In this document: in pieces, positions 63,579 through 64,000 of the stretch
Layout: each line of letters begins with the position of its first letter
Position numbering within the stretch: position 1 is the stretch's first letter
Program-made: the position numbers and the translations under genes
The notes under the pieces: generated by a model
What the model saw: the letters and a program-made list of their open reading frames with translations, nothing else
What the model was told of the DNA's origin: nothing
The model's database searches: none
From: Morococcus cerebrosus
Lineage (GTDB): Bacteria > Pseudomonadota > Gammaproteobacteria > Burkholderiales > Neisseriaceae
Assembly: GCF_022749515.1 (NCBI RefSeq)
Contig: NZ_CP094242.1
Coordinates: 930,001 to 994,000 of the forward strand
Length of the DNA stretch: 64,000 bases
Reading direction: 5' to 3'

Positions 63579-64000
63579 TTAATCCTCGTCCTCGTCTTTT
63601 TTGCCCATAGTCCACATTAACCAGGCTCCTATGAAGATGACGGAGGGGGTGGCAGGATTGTCGCTGATTATCAGAGCAGGGAGGTTGACGACAACCAAAA
63701 TGGCGGTCATTACGATTCTCAGTGATTTATCAATACCGTCTGCCGCCATTTTTGCGGTGTAATGCGGTGCGCGGCTGCTCAGGCTAAATGCCTCGGCAAC
63801 TTCGCTGTAATCAATTGGCACGCTTTTGCTCCATGCCATTTCGTGCGTGTTCAATTCGGCAGAAAGTTTGCGGTTTTGTCCGTCGCGGTAGTCGCTGTAA
63901 TAGTTCAAATCGCCGCTGCGGATGCGCCAGTAGAACGCGCCGGCCGCGACTTCGACCCTGCCGCCGTAGTCGTAAAGTTTGCCGCAGCCTTGCGGTTGGC
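63579..64000 (-). CDS. DUF4178-like protein, C-terminal part
   Basis: Minus-strand frame open to the end of the window, 139 codons visible. AGAFYWRIRSGDLNYYSDYR, NTHEMAWSKSVPIDYSEVAEAF resembles the end of a DUF4178 domain (W-x-h-x-x-G-D, then S/E-x-x-W-S). After it come two membrane segments (RIVMTAILVVVNLPALII and ATPSVIFIGAWLMWTMG) and an acidic tail KKDEDED. DUF4178 genes sit beside speD, DUF350 and spermidine synthase genes in many bacteria, function unknown. Start outside window. Confidence 0.72.
   Translation of the reverse strand, partial: QPQGCGKLYDYGGRVEVAAGAFYWRIRSGDLNYYSDYRDGQNRKLSAELNTHEMAWSKSVPIDYSEVAEAFSLSSRAPHYTAKMAADGIDKSLRIVMTAILVVVNLPALIISDNPATPSVIFIGAWLMWTMGKKDEDED

Overview
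The window is a 64 kb chromosomal segment of a Neisseria species. The best single marker is the DNA uptake sequence dialect: dozens of copies of AGGTCGTCTGAA, mostly as inverted pairs between genes, with essentially no use of the meningococcal/gonococcal GCCGTCTGAA word in those pairs. That dialect is known from the N. mucosa / N. sicca / N. macacae group of commensals. Correia repeat elements (CREE), dRS3/NIME-type repeats and typical neisserial proteins (lipoprotein cytochrome c', NlpD, Mip-like PPIase, PurC, PNPase) agree with this. There are no rRNA or tRNA genes, no CRISPR array and no prophage.

Layout. 1-8.5 kb: end of purC, pnp, an IS481-type insertion sequence sitting 2 bp beyond the greA stop codon, greA, a CREE, ftsK and a CbiM-like membrane protein. 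8.5-19.7 kb: cysJ without cysI, an AT-rich orphan, phosphomannomutase/phosphoglucomutase, a zinc metallopeptidase, hom with an overlapping membrane protein, tpx, hemF with an overlapping 54-residue membrane protein, and glyA with a good promoter. 19.8-27.4 kb: an MFS sugar-efflux type transporter, a ZnuD-like TonB-dependent receptor behind a palindromic operator-like site, rarA, a NIME and a 505-residue AT-rich membrane protein of unknown function. 27.4-40.6 kb: thrC, fpr, a sirtuin lacking zinc cysteines, a 0.75 kb repeat field, mutL, an AT-rich ribbon-helix-helix/PUA-like gene bracketed by duplicated repeats, an XRE-RibB fusion, htpX, surE and nlpD. 40.6-54.7 kb: a miniature transposable element with IS481-like ends, a cupin, an ABC-2 permease without its ATPase, a TolC-type lipoprotein, uraA, an AT-rich lipoprotein gene, an aldehyde dehydrogenase, a soluble RnfB, a nuclease-fold hydrolase, a double glycosyltransferase, a nucleoside hydrolase and dusC. 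54.7-64 kb: a tautomerase, cytochrome c', a short-chain dehydrogenase, an IS3-family element inserted in a DUS hairpin with a 3-bp target duplication, DUF3108, a purN with a damaged 5' end, a Mip-like PPIase, holC and, at the edge, a polyamine-linked locus (DUF4178 protein, 53-residue Gly/Tyr membrane peptide, SpeD, Tat-exported FAD oxidoreductase).

Most genes are ordinary housekeeping functions in short single-gene transcription units that end in DUS hairpins. Translational coupling is visible for hom with the next membrane protein, hemF with its small partner, and the small Gly/Tyr peptide with speD. The most interesting parts are the SpeD/DUF4178 locus at the right edge, the repeat-bracketed ribbon-helix-helix/PUA-like gene, the IS481-like miniature element, the XRE-RibB fusion, the purN start region and the AT-rich orphan genes.
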